Assembly: GCA_963826145.1 (NCBI GenBank)
Contig: CAWGVW010000002.1
Location: forward strand, 1,178,001-1,242,000
DNA: 64,000 bases
Direction of reading: 5' to 3'
Source: JBGPLJ01 sp963826145
GTDB taxonomy: Bacteria > Pseudomonadota > Gammaproteobacteria > Steroidobacterales > Steroidobacteraceae
Shown: in pieces, positions 1-8,757 of the stretch
How positions within the stretch are numbered: the first letter of the stretch is position 1
Layout: each line of letters opens with the position of its first letter
Notes under the pieces: generated by a model
Databases searched by the model: none
What the model saw: the letters and a program-made list of their open reading frames with translations, nothing else
What the model was told of the DNA's origin: nothing
Translations under genes and position numbers: made by a program

Positions 1-149
1 GCGGCAATCGCAAGCTCGCCGCGGAGCGGCTGCGCATCAGCCCGCGGACACTGCGATACAAGCTCGCGCAACTGCGCGCGGCTGGCATGGAAGTGCCGAA
101 CGGCCGCTTCGCGGGCTGGTTCACGCGCTCGCTCGAGGAGACGGCATGA
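1..149 (+). CDS. fleR: C-terminal end of sigma-54-dependent flagellar regulator (FleR/FlrC-like), partial
   Basis: Only the last 48 codons are inside the window (frame starting at base 3, stop TGA 147-149). They encode a Fis-type helix-turn-helix with the signature SPRTLRYKLAQLR, followed by a short tail. This is the DNA-binding end of NtrC-family activators such as FleR/FlrC, which with sigma-54 switch on hook-basal-body genes. The stop codon overlaps the fliE start (ATGA), the same fleR-fliE adjacency as in Pseudomonas. The ATPase and receiver domains lie outside the window, so the assignment to FleR rather than another NtrC-type regulator rests on context. Confidence 0.75.
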   Translation, partial: GNRKLAAERLRISPRTLRYKLAQLRAAGMEVPNGRFAGWFTRSLEETA

Positions 150-577
150 CACCTGTCGACATCAATCAGGTTCTTGCGCAGATGCGGGCGCTCGCCTCGC
201 AGGCGGGCAACCAGAGTGCGCAAGCGACGACGCCTCCGCAAATGGACTTCGGTGCATTGCTCACAAACTCGATCAATCGCGTGAACGACATGCAGCAGAA
301 GGCGGAAACCATGGCGAGCGCCTTCGAAACCGGCGCGAAGGACGTCGACATCGCGCAGGTCATGGTGGAAGTGCAGAAGGCGAGCCTCGCATTCCGTGCA
401 ATGACCGAAGTGCGGAACAAGCTGGTACAGGCGTACCAGGACGTCATGAACATGCCGCTGTATTTTCGCCTCACTCAATACCGGTTCGGACGATTCAATC
501 GCAGCATGGCTGAAGTCGCGCGGCACTCGTCCAGCGATCGGTGCTTGACGCCGTCCCGGGGCTCAAGCAGCTCGTGA
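146..577 (+). CDS. fliE: Flagellar hook-basal body protein FliE, with an abnormal C-terminal extension
   Basis: FliE joins the MS ring to the rod in the periplasm. The first ~110 residues match the family: a variable N-terminus, then a conserved C-terminal helix including DIAQVMVEVQKASLAFR and the terminal motif VQAYQDVMNMP. The family normally stops right after that motif (about base 475). Here the frame stays open for another ~33 codons and runs into what looks like the start of FliF (MAEVARHSS at 506), stopping only at 577, inside fliF. The start overlaps the stop of the preceding regulator. The extension is probably caused by a lost stop or a sequence error; a genuine FliE-FliF linkage is less likely. 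Confidence 0.85.
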   Translation: MTPVDINQVLAQMRALASQAGNQSAQATTPPQMDFGALLTNSINRVNDMQQKAETMASAFETGAKDVDIAQVMVEVQKASLAFRAMTEVRNKLVQAYQDVMNMPLYFRLTQYRFGRFNRSMAEVARHSSSDRCLTPSRGSSSS

Positions 578-2178
578 TGCTCGTCGCCATTGCGCTCGCG
601 ATCGCCGCGGGCGTCTGGCTCGTGTTCTGGTCGCAGGGGCCGAGCTACACCGTGCTCTTCGGCAATCTCGAAGCGCGCGAAGCGGGCCAGGTGATGGATC
701 AGCTCAATGCCGCGGCCATTCCCTTCAAGCTTGACGACAGGACTGGCGCGATCCTCGTGCCGGAAGACAAAGTCCGCTCGGCCCGCGTGCAGCTCGCGAG
801 CCAGGGGCTACCGCAGACCTCCGGCATGGAATCGATCGAGGGCCAGTCCGCCTTCGGTACGAGCCAGTTCATGGAGTCGGCGCGGTATCAGCACGCACTC
901 GAAACCGAGCTCGGCCGGACGATCAGCCAGGTGCAGGGTGTCGCGAGTGCCCGCGTGCACCTCGCGCTACCGAAGCAGTCGGTGTTCGTGCGCGATCGCA
1001 AGAAGGCAAGCGCCTCGGTGATGCTGCAGCTCTATGGCGGCCGCCACCTCGAACCTGGCCAGATCGCGGCGATCGTGCATGTCGTTGCCTCCTCGGTCCC
1101 GGAACTCGAAGCGAACGAAGTGACAGTCGCGGATCAGAACGGCGCACTCCTCAGCTCGCCCGAGGACGAGGAGCAATTCGCCCTCTCGGCGAAGCAACTC
1201 GAATACCAGAACGAAATCGAACGCTCCTATTCGCAGCGCGTCGAGGACATGCTGATTCCGATCGTCGGTGCGGGTCGCGTGCGGGCCCGCGTGACGGCAG
1301 ACGTCGACTTCACAATGACCGAGAGCACCAGCGAGAACTACAACCCGCAGACGACCTCGCTCCGTAGCGAACAGACGGCGCTGGAGCAGCGCATGCCGGG
1401 CGAAACCGCGCAGGGCATCCCCGGTGCGCTCAGCAATCAGCCCCCGAACACAGCCGGTGCGCCGCCGGCCGCCCAGCAGCAGTCAGCCGCCCAGCCGCCG
1501 CCGCCGGCCCCCGCCGCGGCGGGCGCCGCGGGCGCAACAGCAAACGCCGCCGCTGCGGAGCCTGCACCAGCGCCGCCGACACCAGTCGCAACGTCCCAGC
1601 GTGCGACCCGCAACTTCGAGGTCGACCGTGCCATCACCCACACGCGTGCGCCGGTTGGAATCCTGAGGAAGCTCTCGGTGGCAGTGATCCTCGACGATCT
1701 GCAGAAGACGGACGCCAACGGCACGACGACGACCGCCCCGCTCGCGCAGGCCGACATCGACCGCTTCACCAGCCTCGTCAAGCAGGCCATCGGGTTCGAT
1801 GAGGCGCGCGGGGACAAGGTCAACGTGATGAACGCTTCCTTCAAGGTCGATGCGCCGTCGAGCGGGGACGAGGAATCGATTCCGTTCTACAGCCAGCCGT
1901 GGTTCAAGGAGACGGGCAAGCAGGTCGTCGGCGTCATTCTCGTGCTGCTCCTCATCTTCATGGTGGTCAGGCCGGTGATGCGCTCGCTCACGACCGTCAG
2001 TGTCCGTCCGACAGCGGCCGGCGGCGCACTTGGTGACATCGCCGGCGATCGCGTCACGTTCAGCGGCGCCGCCGGGCATAGCATCGAGCAGCAGGTTGCC
2101 GCCGCGCGCAATCTCGTCGGCCAGGATCCAAAGCGGGCCGCCGCGGTCGTGAAAGACTGGGTCTCGGCGGACGGCTGA
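541..2178 (+). CDS. fliF: Flagellar MS-ring protein FliF
   Basis: FliF forms the membrane-embedded MS ring on which the motor and export gate assemble. The protein shows TM1 at residues ~10-32, a YscJ/FliF ring-building region with ESARYQHALETELGRTI and ARVHLALPK, TM2 at ~461-477, and a short FliG-binding tail ending VVKDWVSADG. The open frame begins at a GTG (541), but the usual N-terminus (MAEVARHSS at 506) is present upstream in another frame, so ~11 residues appear cut off by a frame change near 510-540. A Pro/Ala/Gln-rich stretch at residues ~301-354 lengthens the periplasmic loop. fliG begins 2 bases after the stop. Confidence 0.9.
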   Translation: MLDAVPGLKQLVMLVAIALAIAAGVWLVFWSQGPSYTVLFGNLEAREAGQVMDQLNAAAIPFKLDDRTGAILVPEDKVRSARVQLASQGLPQTSGMESIEGQSAFGTSQFMESARYQHALETELGRTISQVQGVASARVHLALPKQSVFVRDRKKASASVMLQLYGGRHLEPGQIAAIVHVVASSVPELEANEVTVADQNGALLSSPEDEEQFALSAKQLEYQNEIERSYSQRVEDMLIPIVGAGRVRARVTADVDFTMTESTSENYNPQTTSLRSEQTALEQRMPGETAQGIPGALSNQPPNTAGAPPAAQQQSAAQPPPPAPAAAGAAGATANAAAAEPAPAPPTPVATSQRATRNFEVDRAITHTRAPVGILRKLSVAVILDDLQKTDANGTTTTAPLAQADIDRFTSLVKQAIGFDEARGDKVNVMNASFKVDAPSSGDEESIPFYSQPWFKETGKQVVGVILVLLLIFMVVRPVMRSLTTVSVRPTAAGGALGDIAGDRVTFSGAAGHSIEQQVAAARNLVGQDPKRAAAVVKDWVSADG

Positions 2179-2180
2179 AC

Positions 2181-3194
2181 ATGGCCGAGTCCGCCATTTC
2201 CGGCGCTGAAAAGGCGGCCATTCTGCTGATGTCGCTCGGCGAGCAGGACGCAGCCGCGGTGCTCAAGCAGCTCGACGCGCGGGCGGTGCAGAAGCTCGGC
2301 ACCGCGATGGCGACGATGAAGGAAGTGCCGCGCGAGCGTGTCAACGAAGTGATGAACATCTTTTTCCGCACACTTGAGACGAAGGGCGGCGCAACAACCC
2401 CGTCCACCGAGTTCGTGCGACGCGTGCTCACGAACTCGGTCGGCAAGCAGCGCGCGGACATGCTGCTCGATCGCATCCTCTCGGGCGCCGCGACGGGCGG
2501 GCAGGGCATCGAGGCGTTGCGCTGGATGGATCCGAAGAGCGTTGCGCAGCTCATCGCGAAGGAGCATCCGCAGGTCATTGCCATCGTGCTCGCCCATCTC
2601 GACGGCGAGCAGTCGGGCGCGGTGCTCGAACTCCTGCCCGATGAGATGCGCCCGGACGTGCTCATCCGGATTGCAACGCTCGGCGAGGTGCCACAGTCCG
2701 CGCTCACCGAGCTCGACCAGCTCGTCGAGCGCCAGGCGACGAGTGTCGCAAGCTCGCCCACGCGCCAGGTCGGCGGCGCGAAGATAGTCGCCGGGATCAT
2801 GAACAGCATTGACCGCGGACGCAGCGCCGAGCTCATGGAGAAGATCCTTGAGGCCGACGGGGATCTGCATCAGCGGATCAAGGATCTCCTTTTCGTGTTC
2901 GACGATCTCCTCTCCATCGACGATCGCGGTATCCAGACGCTGCTGCGCGAAGTGCAATCGGATCAGCTCGCCATCGCACTGCGCGGTGCGGAGCCCGAGG
3001 TGCAGGACAAAGTGTTCAAGAACATGTCGAAGCGCGCCGGCGAGATCCTCAAGGACGACATGGAGGCGCGCGGACCGGTCAAAGTGTCTGAAGTCGAAGC
3101 CGCGCAGAAGGACATCATTGCTGCTGTGCTCAAGCTTGCCGAGGACGGCTCGATCATCATCGGTGGTCGGGGTGGCGACGGCGGCTTCGTCTGA
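2181..3194 (+). CDS. fliG: Flagellar motor switch protein FliG
   Basis: Rotor protein that couples stator ion flow to torque and, with FliM and FliN, sets rotation direction. 337 residues, the normal size. The N-terminal domain (SGAEKAAILLMSLGEQDAA) binds FliF; the middle domain carries the EHPQ motif near residue 128, which contacts FliM; the C-terminal torque helix has the charged pattern FDDLLSIDDRGIQTLLREV. It lies between fliF (2-base gap) and fliH (14-base gap), so it is translated within one operon. Confidence 0.95.
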   Translation: MAESAISGAEKAAILLMSLGEQDAAAVLKQLDARAVQKLGTAMATMKEVPRERVNEVMNIFFRTLETKGGATTPSTEFVRRVLTNSVGKQRADMLLDRILSGAATGGQGIEALRWMDPKSVAQLIAKEHPQVIAIVLAHLDGEQSGAVLELLPDEMRPDVLIRIATLGEVPQSALTELDQLVERQATSVASSPTRQVGGAKIVAGIMNSIDRGRSAELMEKILEADGDLHQRIKDLLFVFDDLLSIDDRGIQTLLREVQSDQLAIALRGAEPEVQDKVFKNMSKRAGEILKDDMEARGPVKVSEVEAAQKDIIAAVLKLAEDGSIIIGGRGGDGGFV

Positions 3195-3208
3195 CGAGGA
3201 GTGGCGAG

Positions 3209-3868
3209 TTGACCAAGGGAGTCTCAGCGGAGTGGTCGAACGCGAAGCCCTGGGCCGCGCCGGAAGTCGCGTTGACCGATTCGTCCGCTGTGAGGCGACC
3301 GGCACAGTCGGGGCCCGTCACCGCGGGCAGCATCGCGGACCTGCAGGCGGAGGCGTATCGCGAGGCCTACGACGAAGGGCTGCGGCAGGGAGTTGCCGCG
3401 GGCGAAGAGAAGCTGCGCCAGGAAGTGCAGAAGCTCGACGGCATGCTGCACGATCTCGCGCGGCCGTTCGCCGACCTCGACCGCCAGGTCGAGCATGAAC
3501 TCCTCGCGCTCGCGGTCGCGCTCGCACGGCAGATCGTCCGACGCGAGCTCAAGACCGATCCTTCACAGATCATCGGCGTGATTCGCGACGCGCTCTCGGC
3601 ACTGCCTGTCGCGGCGCGCGAAGTGCGCGTGCGCATGCATCCGGAGGATGCTGCGGTCATGCGCCAGCGGCTCGCGCCGACGGAGAACGAGCGTGCGTGG
3701 CAGATCGTGGAAGATCCGGTCATGGCCCGCGGCGGCTGCGAAGTCGTGAGCGCCACTTCGCGCGTCGATGCGCGCATCGAAACGCGACTCGCCGCCATGC
3801 TCGCGGAACTCCTCGGCAGCGAACGCGGCGCGAGTCCTCGCGCTGGCGACAAGGGTCCAGCGCCTTGA
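3209..3868 (+). CDS. fliH: Flagellar assembly protein FliH (export ATPase regulator)
   Basis: FliH is the peripheral stalk/stator of the FliI export ATPase on the cytoplasmic face. 219 residues. A TTG start at 3209 follows a GAGGAG-like ribosome site (3197-3203). The features are an acidic/Gln-rich helical centre with GxxxG-like spacing (EAYREAYDEGLRQGVAAGEEK) and a conserved C-terminal domain (LALAVALARQIVRRELKTDP and DPVMARGGCEV). About 220 bases separate it from fliI, unusually loose for this operon, and that gap carries a REP-like palindrome. Confidence 0.9.
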   Translation: MTKGVSAEWSNAKPWAAPEVALTDSSAVRRPAQSGPVTAGSIADLQAEAYREAYDEGLRQGVAAGEEKLRQEVQKLDGMLHDLARPFADLDRQVEHELLALAVALARQIVRRELKTDPSQIIGVIRDALSALPVAAREVRVRMHPEDAAVMRQRLAPTENERAWQIVEDPVMARGGCEVVSATSRVDARIETRLAAMLAELLGSERGASPRAGDKGPAP

Positions 3869-3960
3869 CAGTTCGCGCGGGCCAGGCCGGGGGCTCTGTT
3901 TGCGCTCATCGCAAACGCCGCAGCGCCCGCTCGCGCAAGGCTTGCCAGAAAGGCAGGAAT

Positions 3961-4011
3961 GGGGACGTATCTAGTTCTCCGCCTGCGCCACAGGTAAATA
4001 GATTCGTCGCC
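3961..4011. repeat. REP-like imperfect inverted repeat between fliH and fliI
   Basis: GGGGACGTATCTAGTT (3961-3976) faces AAATAGATTCGTCGCC (3996-4011). The arms pair at 13 of 16 positions. The centre (3982-3994, CCTGCGCCACAGG) is itself nearly palindromic. Elements starting GGGGAC with a short palindromic body are typical of REP sequences mobilised by Y1-type (RAYT) transposases; no such transposase is in the window. It lies in a 222-base gap inside an otherwise compact flagellar operon, so any transcript would carry the hairpin. Confidence 0.7.
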
Positions 4012-4090
4012 ATTTTCGTCTTTCTGATGCGTCTGACCCGCGCAAGCCGCACGAGCGTCGACAGCTCTACGCCAGCGGCGGATTGACGGC

Positions 4091-5428
4091 ATGCACGCCG
4101 CACGCCAGCGCAGGTGGATCGATGCGATCATCGCGGCACGCGAGGGCGTCGAGCCGTTGCGCGGGCTCATGGTCGAGGGCACGCTGAACCGCATGGTCGG
4201 GATGACGCTGGAAGCCGTCGGCTGCGAAGCCGCGGTCGGCGGGCGCTGCCTCATCGATGCCGCGGATGGCCGCACGATCGAGGCCGAGGTCGTCGGCTTC
4301 GGCGGCGACAAGCTCTATCTGATGCCGACGGACGACATTCGCGGCCTCATGCCGGGCGCGCGGGTCACGCCGACGCGATCGGTGTCGGAAGTGCCGGTCG
4401 GCGATGCGCTGCTCGGTCGCGTGCTTGACGGGGCAGGCCGCCCGCTCGATTCGCTCGGCGAAATCAAGTGCGACGAGCGCGTCCCTCTGATGGGCAAGCT
4501 TCTGAATCCGCTACAGCGGCGCGCGATCCGCGAACCGCTCGATGTCGGTGTACGGTCGATCAACGCGCTCCTGTGCGTCGGGCGCGGCCAGCGCGTTGGG
4601 CTCTTTGCGGGCAGCGGCGTCGGCAAGAGCGTGCTCCTCGGGATGATGACGCGTTACACGGAGGCCGACGTCACGATCGTCGGGTTGATCGGCGAGCGCG
4701 GCCGCGAGGTGCAGGAGTTCGTGAGCAACACGCTCGGGCCCGACGGCATGCGGCGCGCGGTGGTCGTCGCAACGCCGTCCGACAACACGCCGCTCATGCG
4801 TCTGCACGGCGCTTGGCTCGCCACGGCGATCGCAGAGTACTTCCGGGACCGAGGTCTCAAGGTGCTGCTGCTCCTTGATTCGCTCACGCGCTTCGCCCAG
4901 GCCCAGCGCGAGATCGCGCTCGCCATCGGCGAGCCACCGGCGACGAAAGGCTATCCGCCGTCCGTGTTTGCCCGCCTGCCGCAGCTTGTGGAGCGTGCGG
5001 GCAACAGCGATCGCGGCGCCGGCTCGATTACGGCGTTCTACACAGTGCTGACCGAGGGCGACGATCAGAGCGATCCAATCGCCGATGCGGGGCGGGCGAT
5101 TCTCGATGGGCATTTCGTGCTCTCGCGGCAGCTCGCGGAGACAGGGCTGTATCCAGCTATCGACATCGAGGCGTCGATCAGCCGCGCCATGCACCAGATC
5201 GCAACCCGCGAGCAGCAGGAACTCATTACCCGCGTGCGACAGATCTACTCGACCTACCAGCAGAATAAGGACCTCATCACCGTTGGCGCTTACCGGAGGG
5301 GCTCCGACCCGCGCGTCGATCTCGCCATCGACCAGTGGCCGCGTATACTCGAGTTCCTTAAACAGGACATGTACGAGCCCGTGAGCATCGCTCGCAGCTA
5401 CCAGGAACTCGTGGCGCTCATAGCATGA
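4091..5428 (+). CDS. fliI: Flagellum-specific export ATPase FliI
   Basis: F1-beta-like ATPase that energises substrate loading into the flagellar type III export gate. 445 residues. The nucleotide-binding core has a P-loop (GLFAGSGVGKSVLLG, residue ~172), an arginine-rich NTPase region (GLIGERGREVQEFV), a Walker B aspartate (KVLLLLDSLTRFAQAQREIAL) and a C-terminal FYTVLTEGDDQSDPIAD signature. The ATG at 4091 gives a family-length N-terminus. The stop overlaps the fliJ start (ATGA), so the two are translationally coupled. Confidence 0.95.
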   Translation: MHAARQRRWIDAIIAAREGVEPLRGLMVEGTLNRMVGMTLEAVGCEAAVGGRCLIDAADGRTIEAEVVGFGGDKLYLMPTDDIRGLMPGARVTPTRSVSEVPVGDALLGRVLDGAGRPLDSLGEIKCDERVPLMGKLLNPLQRRAIREPLDVGVRSINALLCVGRGQRVGLFAGSGVGKSVLLGMMTRYTEADVTIVGLIGERGREVQEFVSNTLGPDGMRRAVVVATPSDNTPLMRLHGAWLATAIAEYFRDRGLKVLLLLDSLTRFAQAQREIALAIGEPPATKGYPPSVFARLPQLVERAGNSDRGAGSITAFYTVLTEGDDQSDPIADAGRAILDGHFVLSRQLAETGLYPAIDIEASISRAMHQIATREQQELITRVRQIYSTYQQNKDLITVGAYRRGSDPRVDLAIDQWPRILEFLKQDMYEPVSIARSYQELVALIA

Positions 5429-5862
5429 GCCGATCCGAACGCATCCAGCCGATCAAGGACATTGCCGACACCCGCGAGCGTAACGCCGGCGCGGTAGTGG
5501 CACAGGCCGAGCGCGCGCTCCGCGATCGTGAGCAGCAGCTCGCGCAGCTCAAGAGGTACCTCGACGAATACGTGCGCAAGAACACGCCGGGGATCGGCTC
5601 CGTGGATCCCGTGCGCCTCAACAACTATCGCGCCTTCCTCGCGCGCCTCACCGAAGCGGTGCGCGCGCAGGAGCAGCTCGTCGAACAGGCGAGCCAGGAA
5701 TACGATCGCAAGCGCGAAGACTGGCGCGTCCAGCACGTCGAAGCCGCGGCCCTCGGCCGCGCCGTCGAGCGCATGCAGCTCTTCGAACGCACGGAACAGG
5801 ATCGCCGCGAGCAGAAGGAATCCGACGAAGACACCTCCAACCGCAGGAAGCGCCCGGAATAG
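5425..5862 (+). CDS. fliJ: Flagellar export chaperone/escort protein FliJ
   Basis: 145-residue protein, almost entirely charged coiled coil (repeated QAERALRDREQQLAQLK-like heptads). FliJ is the central-stalk-like partner of FliI and FlhA and recycles export chaperones. The tail is hydrophilic (ESDEDTSNRRKRPE). The start overlaps the fliI stop by four bases. Sequence conservation in this family is low, so position and coiled-coil character carry much of the assignment. Confidence 0.88.
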   Translation: MSRSERIQPIKDIADTRERNAGAVVAQAERALRDREQQLAQLKRYLDEYVRKNTPGIGSVDPVRLNNYRAFLARLTEAVRAQEQLVEQASQEYDRKREDWRVQHVEAAALGRAVERMQLFERTEQDRREQKESDEDTSNRRKRPE

Positions 5863-5891
5863 GAACTGGCACGGCAGTTGCACCTTCCGAG

Positions 5892-7241
5892 GTGATGGCG
5901 GCTCCCATTGTCAATTCATCATCGATTCCCCTGACAGGCACTGCCGTCGTCACCCAGGGCTGCGAACCGGGATTGGTCGAGTCCACCGCGGGTGTTTCCG
6001 GCGCAAGTCCGCCCACCGCTGCGGATTTCATCAATCCCTATTCGCGCCCTGGGTTCTTTTTGCTCGATCTGCGCTCGCAGGGACCCCCTTCGGCCGGCCC
6101 TCCGCCAACGAAGACCGATGACGCAGGCGGAACCGCTTTGCCGGCAGGCGGCAATTTCTTGCCGCTGTTCCTCTTTCAGGCGTTGCGCCAGCAACCCGAC
6201 CCCACTGTTCCCCCGCCAGGGGCCGGAACCGGATCGCCACCGTCGAGCGAACCGACGCCAACCGCGACGACACCGACGACGACCGGCGATCCGCCCGTCA
6301 CTCGCCGGCCCGGCGTGTTCGAGCCGCTCTTGCAGACGGCGCACAGGGTGATGGAGCTGTTCCAGCCGACCGACGTCGATCGCAGGGATCCGATCTGCGC
6401 TGCGCCCGCGCCAACACCCGCAGTGGCAATCGACGCGACTAAATCCGAACTCCCTCCCGCGATAGCCGCCACAGTAGCGATCGCGAAGGCGGCGCCCGAC
6501 ATGCTGGCGGCCCTGATGAAGCGCATCACTCAGAACGCCGGTCCGCGCGAAAGCCCGAAGCCCTCGAGCGACGCAGCCACATTCACGCCGGTCATCGAGC
6601 GCACCGGCGACACAAGCGGCACCGCGCCGTCGACGCCGCCAGCTATCAAGGCGCTGATCGATGCTCTGCCGAAGCCGGGCACCCTCGATCAGCTAACCGA
6701 CGCCGTCAAGGATGTCGGGGGTGCACGCCCGGCCGACGCACCGCCCACGGCGTTCTTCATCGACGGCCACACTTTCCGCGCGCACAGCGCGCCGGCAGAT
6801 CCAGCTGCGCAGACCCTCAAGCTCGATGTACCGATGCGCTCGCCGGAATGGGCGCACGCGCTCGGCGAGAAGATCACCTGGCTCGTCGACCAGAACCTTT
6901 CGACTGCGCAGATCAAACTGAATCCGCCCCAGCTCGGGCCGATCGAAGTACGCATCGCAATTTCCGGGGACAGCGCCCAGGTCTCGGTGTCGGCGCACAA
7001 TGGAATTACGCGCGATGCGCTCGAAGCCGCTGCGCCGCGGCTCAGAGAAGCCCTGACCTCCCACGGCTTCGGCGGTGTCTCGGTGGATATTTCCCAGCAC
7101 TCGTTCAACGAGCGGCCGATGCCACAGTCGCAACCGGATCGATGGGAGCCTTGGCAGGCGATTACGGCCGGCAATGACTCGGTCAGCACCGCGCGGCCGC
7201 AGCGCTGGCAGCCCGCAGGCCGGCTCGACGCCTACGCGTAG
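5892..7241 (+). CDS. fliK: Flagellar hook-length control protein FliK
   Basis: 449 residues. The N-terminal two thirds are Pro/Thr/Ala-rich and disordered, as expected of the secreted molecular ruler. The C-terminal Flg_hook domain is clear (residues ~330-415: WLVDQNLSTAQIKLNPPQLG, VRIAISGDSAQVSVSAHNG). FliK switches export specificity from hook to filament by contacting FlhB. The call starts at GTG 5892; the ATG at 5895 is equally possible. It is the last flagellar gene before a block of unrelated genes and ends tail-to-tail with the next gene, overlapping by 10 bases. Confidence 0.88.
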   Translation: MMAAPIVNSSSIPLTGTAVVTQGCEPGLVESTAGVSGASPPTAADFINPYSRPGFFLLDLRSQGPPSAGPPPTKTDDAGGTALPAGGNFLPLFLFQALRQQPDPTVPPPGAGTGSPPSSEPTPTATTPTTTGDPPVTRRPGVFEPLLQTAHRVMELFQPTDVDRRDPICAAPAPTPAVAIDATKSELPPAIAATVAIAKAAPDMLAALMKRITQNAGPRESPKPSSDAATFTPVIERTGDTSGTAPSTPPAIKALIDALPKPGTLDQLTDAVKDVGGARPADAPPTAFFIDGHTFRAHSAPADPAAQTLKLDVPMRSPEWAHALGEKITWLVDQNLSTAQIKLNPPQLGPIEVRIAISGDSAQVSVSAHNGITRDALEAAAPRLREALTSHGFGGVSVDISQHSFNERPMPQSQPDRWEPWQAITAGNDSVSTARPQRWQPAGRLDAYA

Positions 7242-7609
7242 CGGCGTTCGTCGACGGGCGATGGTTTTTCGGCTGGAGCAGCCGCCGGCTTTGGCGGTTC
7301 CACTACCGGCAAGGGTGTAATTTCGGGAATCGGCCCGTCGCCATGCATGCGCTGGCCGGTATTCGCGAGCCAGCGTTCGACGTGGCGCTGAAAGCGCGCA
7401 ATCTCGCGCTGCCGGCGCGCTTCGAGGCCTTCATCGCCGATGAGAATCGCTTGCGTCACTGTGATGCGCCACCACCATTGCAGGCGCCCGAGCTGCTGGT
7501 CCTGCAGATACGGCAGCGTCATCGTGAAGCGGCGCGTTTCGCCGTGCCGTTCGAGTTCGGCGAACGCGAAGTAGTCGAGGAGCGGCCGAGTCAGTTCGAC
7601 GTGCGTCAT
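7232..7609 (-). CDS. Hypothetical protein, 125 aa
   Basis: Start ATG at 7609 (MTHVELTRPLLDYFAFAELE). The N-terminal ~90 residues look like a folded domain rich in aromatic residues (LQDQQLGRLQWWWRITVTQA), followed by a basic helix (RRQREIARFQRHVERWLAN) and a Pro/Ala-rich tail. No signal peptide or membrane segment is visible. The family was not recognised. It is transcribed divergently from the flavin oxidoreductase gene with only 43 bases between the starts, and its 3' end overlaps fliK on the other strand. Confidence 0.6.
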   Translation of the reverse strand: MTHVELTRPLLDYFAFAELERHGETRRFTMTLPYLQDQQLGRLQWWWRITVTQAILIGDEGLEARRQREIARFQRHVERWLANTGQRMHGDGPIPEITPLPVVEPPKPAAAPAEKPSPVDERRYA

Positions 7610-7652
7610 GGGTTGGGTCCGTCGGGAGCGCGGGCATGATACCTTAAACGCG

Positions 7653-8702
7653 ATGTCCGGACTTTTCGATTCCCTCCCGGTCGGCGATCTAGTCCTTCCG
7701 AACCGCATGGTCATGGCGCCGCTCACGCGTTGCCGCGCGGTCGCGGATCGCGTACCGAATGCGTTGATGGCGCAGTACTACGCGCAACGCGCGTCGGCCG
7801 GTCTCATTCTCACCGAAGCGACGATCGTGTCGGCGATGGGCGCCGGCTACGCAAATACACCCGGCATCTGGTCGGAGAGCCAGGTCGAAGGCTGGAAACT
7901 CACGACCGCAGCCGTGCATGCGGCCGGCGGCCGGATCTTTCTGCAGCTCTGGCATGTCGGTCGCGTGTCGCACCCGATGTTTCTCGACGGTTCGTTGCCG
8001 CTCGCACCGAGCGCCATCGCGCCGAAGGGCCATGTGAGCCAGGTGCGGCCGCAGACGGACTACGTGACTCCCCGCGCGCTCGAGCGCGCGGAAATCCCGC
8101 GCATCATCGAGGAGTTCCGGCGCGGCGCCGAGAACGCACAGCGCGCCGGGTTCGACGGCGTCGAACTGCACGGGGCCAACGGTTATCTCCTCGACCAGTT
8201 CCTTCAGGACAGTACCAACCATCGCACCGATGACTACGGCGGGGACATCGAACATCGCGCGCGCTTCCTGCTCGAAGCGACCGACGCAGCGATCTCCGTC
8301 TGGGGTCCGGGCCGGGTCAGCGTGCATCTCGCGCCGCGCTGTGATGCGCACGACATGGGCGATTCGAACCCGCTCGCGACATTCAGCCACGTGGCCCGCG
8401 AGCTCGGCCGGCGCCGCATCGCCTTCCTGTGCGTGCGTGAGCACCTGGGCGAGGACAGCATCGGGCCCGAGCTCAGGAAGACATTCGGCGGTGCCTATAT
8501 CGCCAACGAAGGCATGACACAGGAGTCCGGCGAGACGCTCGTGAGGACCGGTGTGGCCGACGCGGTGGCTTATGGCAAGCTTTTCATCGCGAATCCGGAC
8601 CTTCCGCAGCGGTTCGCCACCGGGGCGCCGCTCAATCGCTGGAACAGTGCGACCTTCTATGCGAGCGGGGCCGAGGGTTACACGGATTATCCTGCGCTCT
8701 GA
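7653..8702 (+). CDS. Old yellow enzyme family FMN-dependent alkene reductase (NemA-like)
   Basis: 349-residue TIM-barrel flavoprotein that reduces activated C=C bonds with NAD(P)H. Visible family marks: NRMVMAPLTRCRA near the N-terminus, LQLWHVGRVSHP, the substrate-binding His/Asn pair in VELHGANGYLLDQFLQDSTN, the DDYGG turn and a C-terminal phosphate-binding region (VAYGKLFIANPDLPQRF). The start was set at ATG 7653, giving the canonical MSGLFDSLPVGDLVLPNR N-terminus. The natural substrate cannot be told from sequence; NemA-type roles in enone or nitroester detoxification are usual. Confidence 0.88.
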   Translation: MSGLFDSLPVGDLVLPNRMVMAPLTRCRAVADRVPNALMAQYYAQRASAGLILTEATIVSAMGAGYANTPGIWSESQVEGWKLTTAAVHAAGGRIFLQLWHVGRVSHPMFLDGSLPLAPSAIAPKGHVSQVRPQTDYVTPRALERAEIPRIIEEFRRGAENAQRAGFDGVELHGANGYLLDQFLQDSTNHRTDDYGGDIEHRARFLLEATDAAISVWGPGRVSVHLAPRCDAHDMGDSNPLATFSHVARELGRRRIAFLCVREHLGEDSIGPELRKTFGGAYIANEGMTQESGETLVRTGVADAVAYGKLFIANPDLPQRFATGAPLNRWNSATFYASGAEGYTDYPAL

Positions 8703-8757
8703 GCCAGCGACCAATGGGCTAGAATCAGCGCAACCCCCTCGGCACAGGATCACGCTC

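Noticed and set aside
541..577. A classical -1 slippery heptamer for programmed fliE-fliF frameshifting
   Set aside because: No X XXY YYZ heptamer in the right phase followed by a convincing pseudoknot was found; sequence error or a lost stop is simpler.
1887..3305. A 472-codon minus-strand frame over the fliF end and fliG
   Set aside because: Shadow frame of fliF/fliG in GC-rich DNA, with no start signal or protein features.
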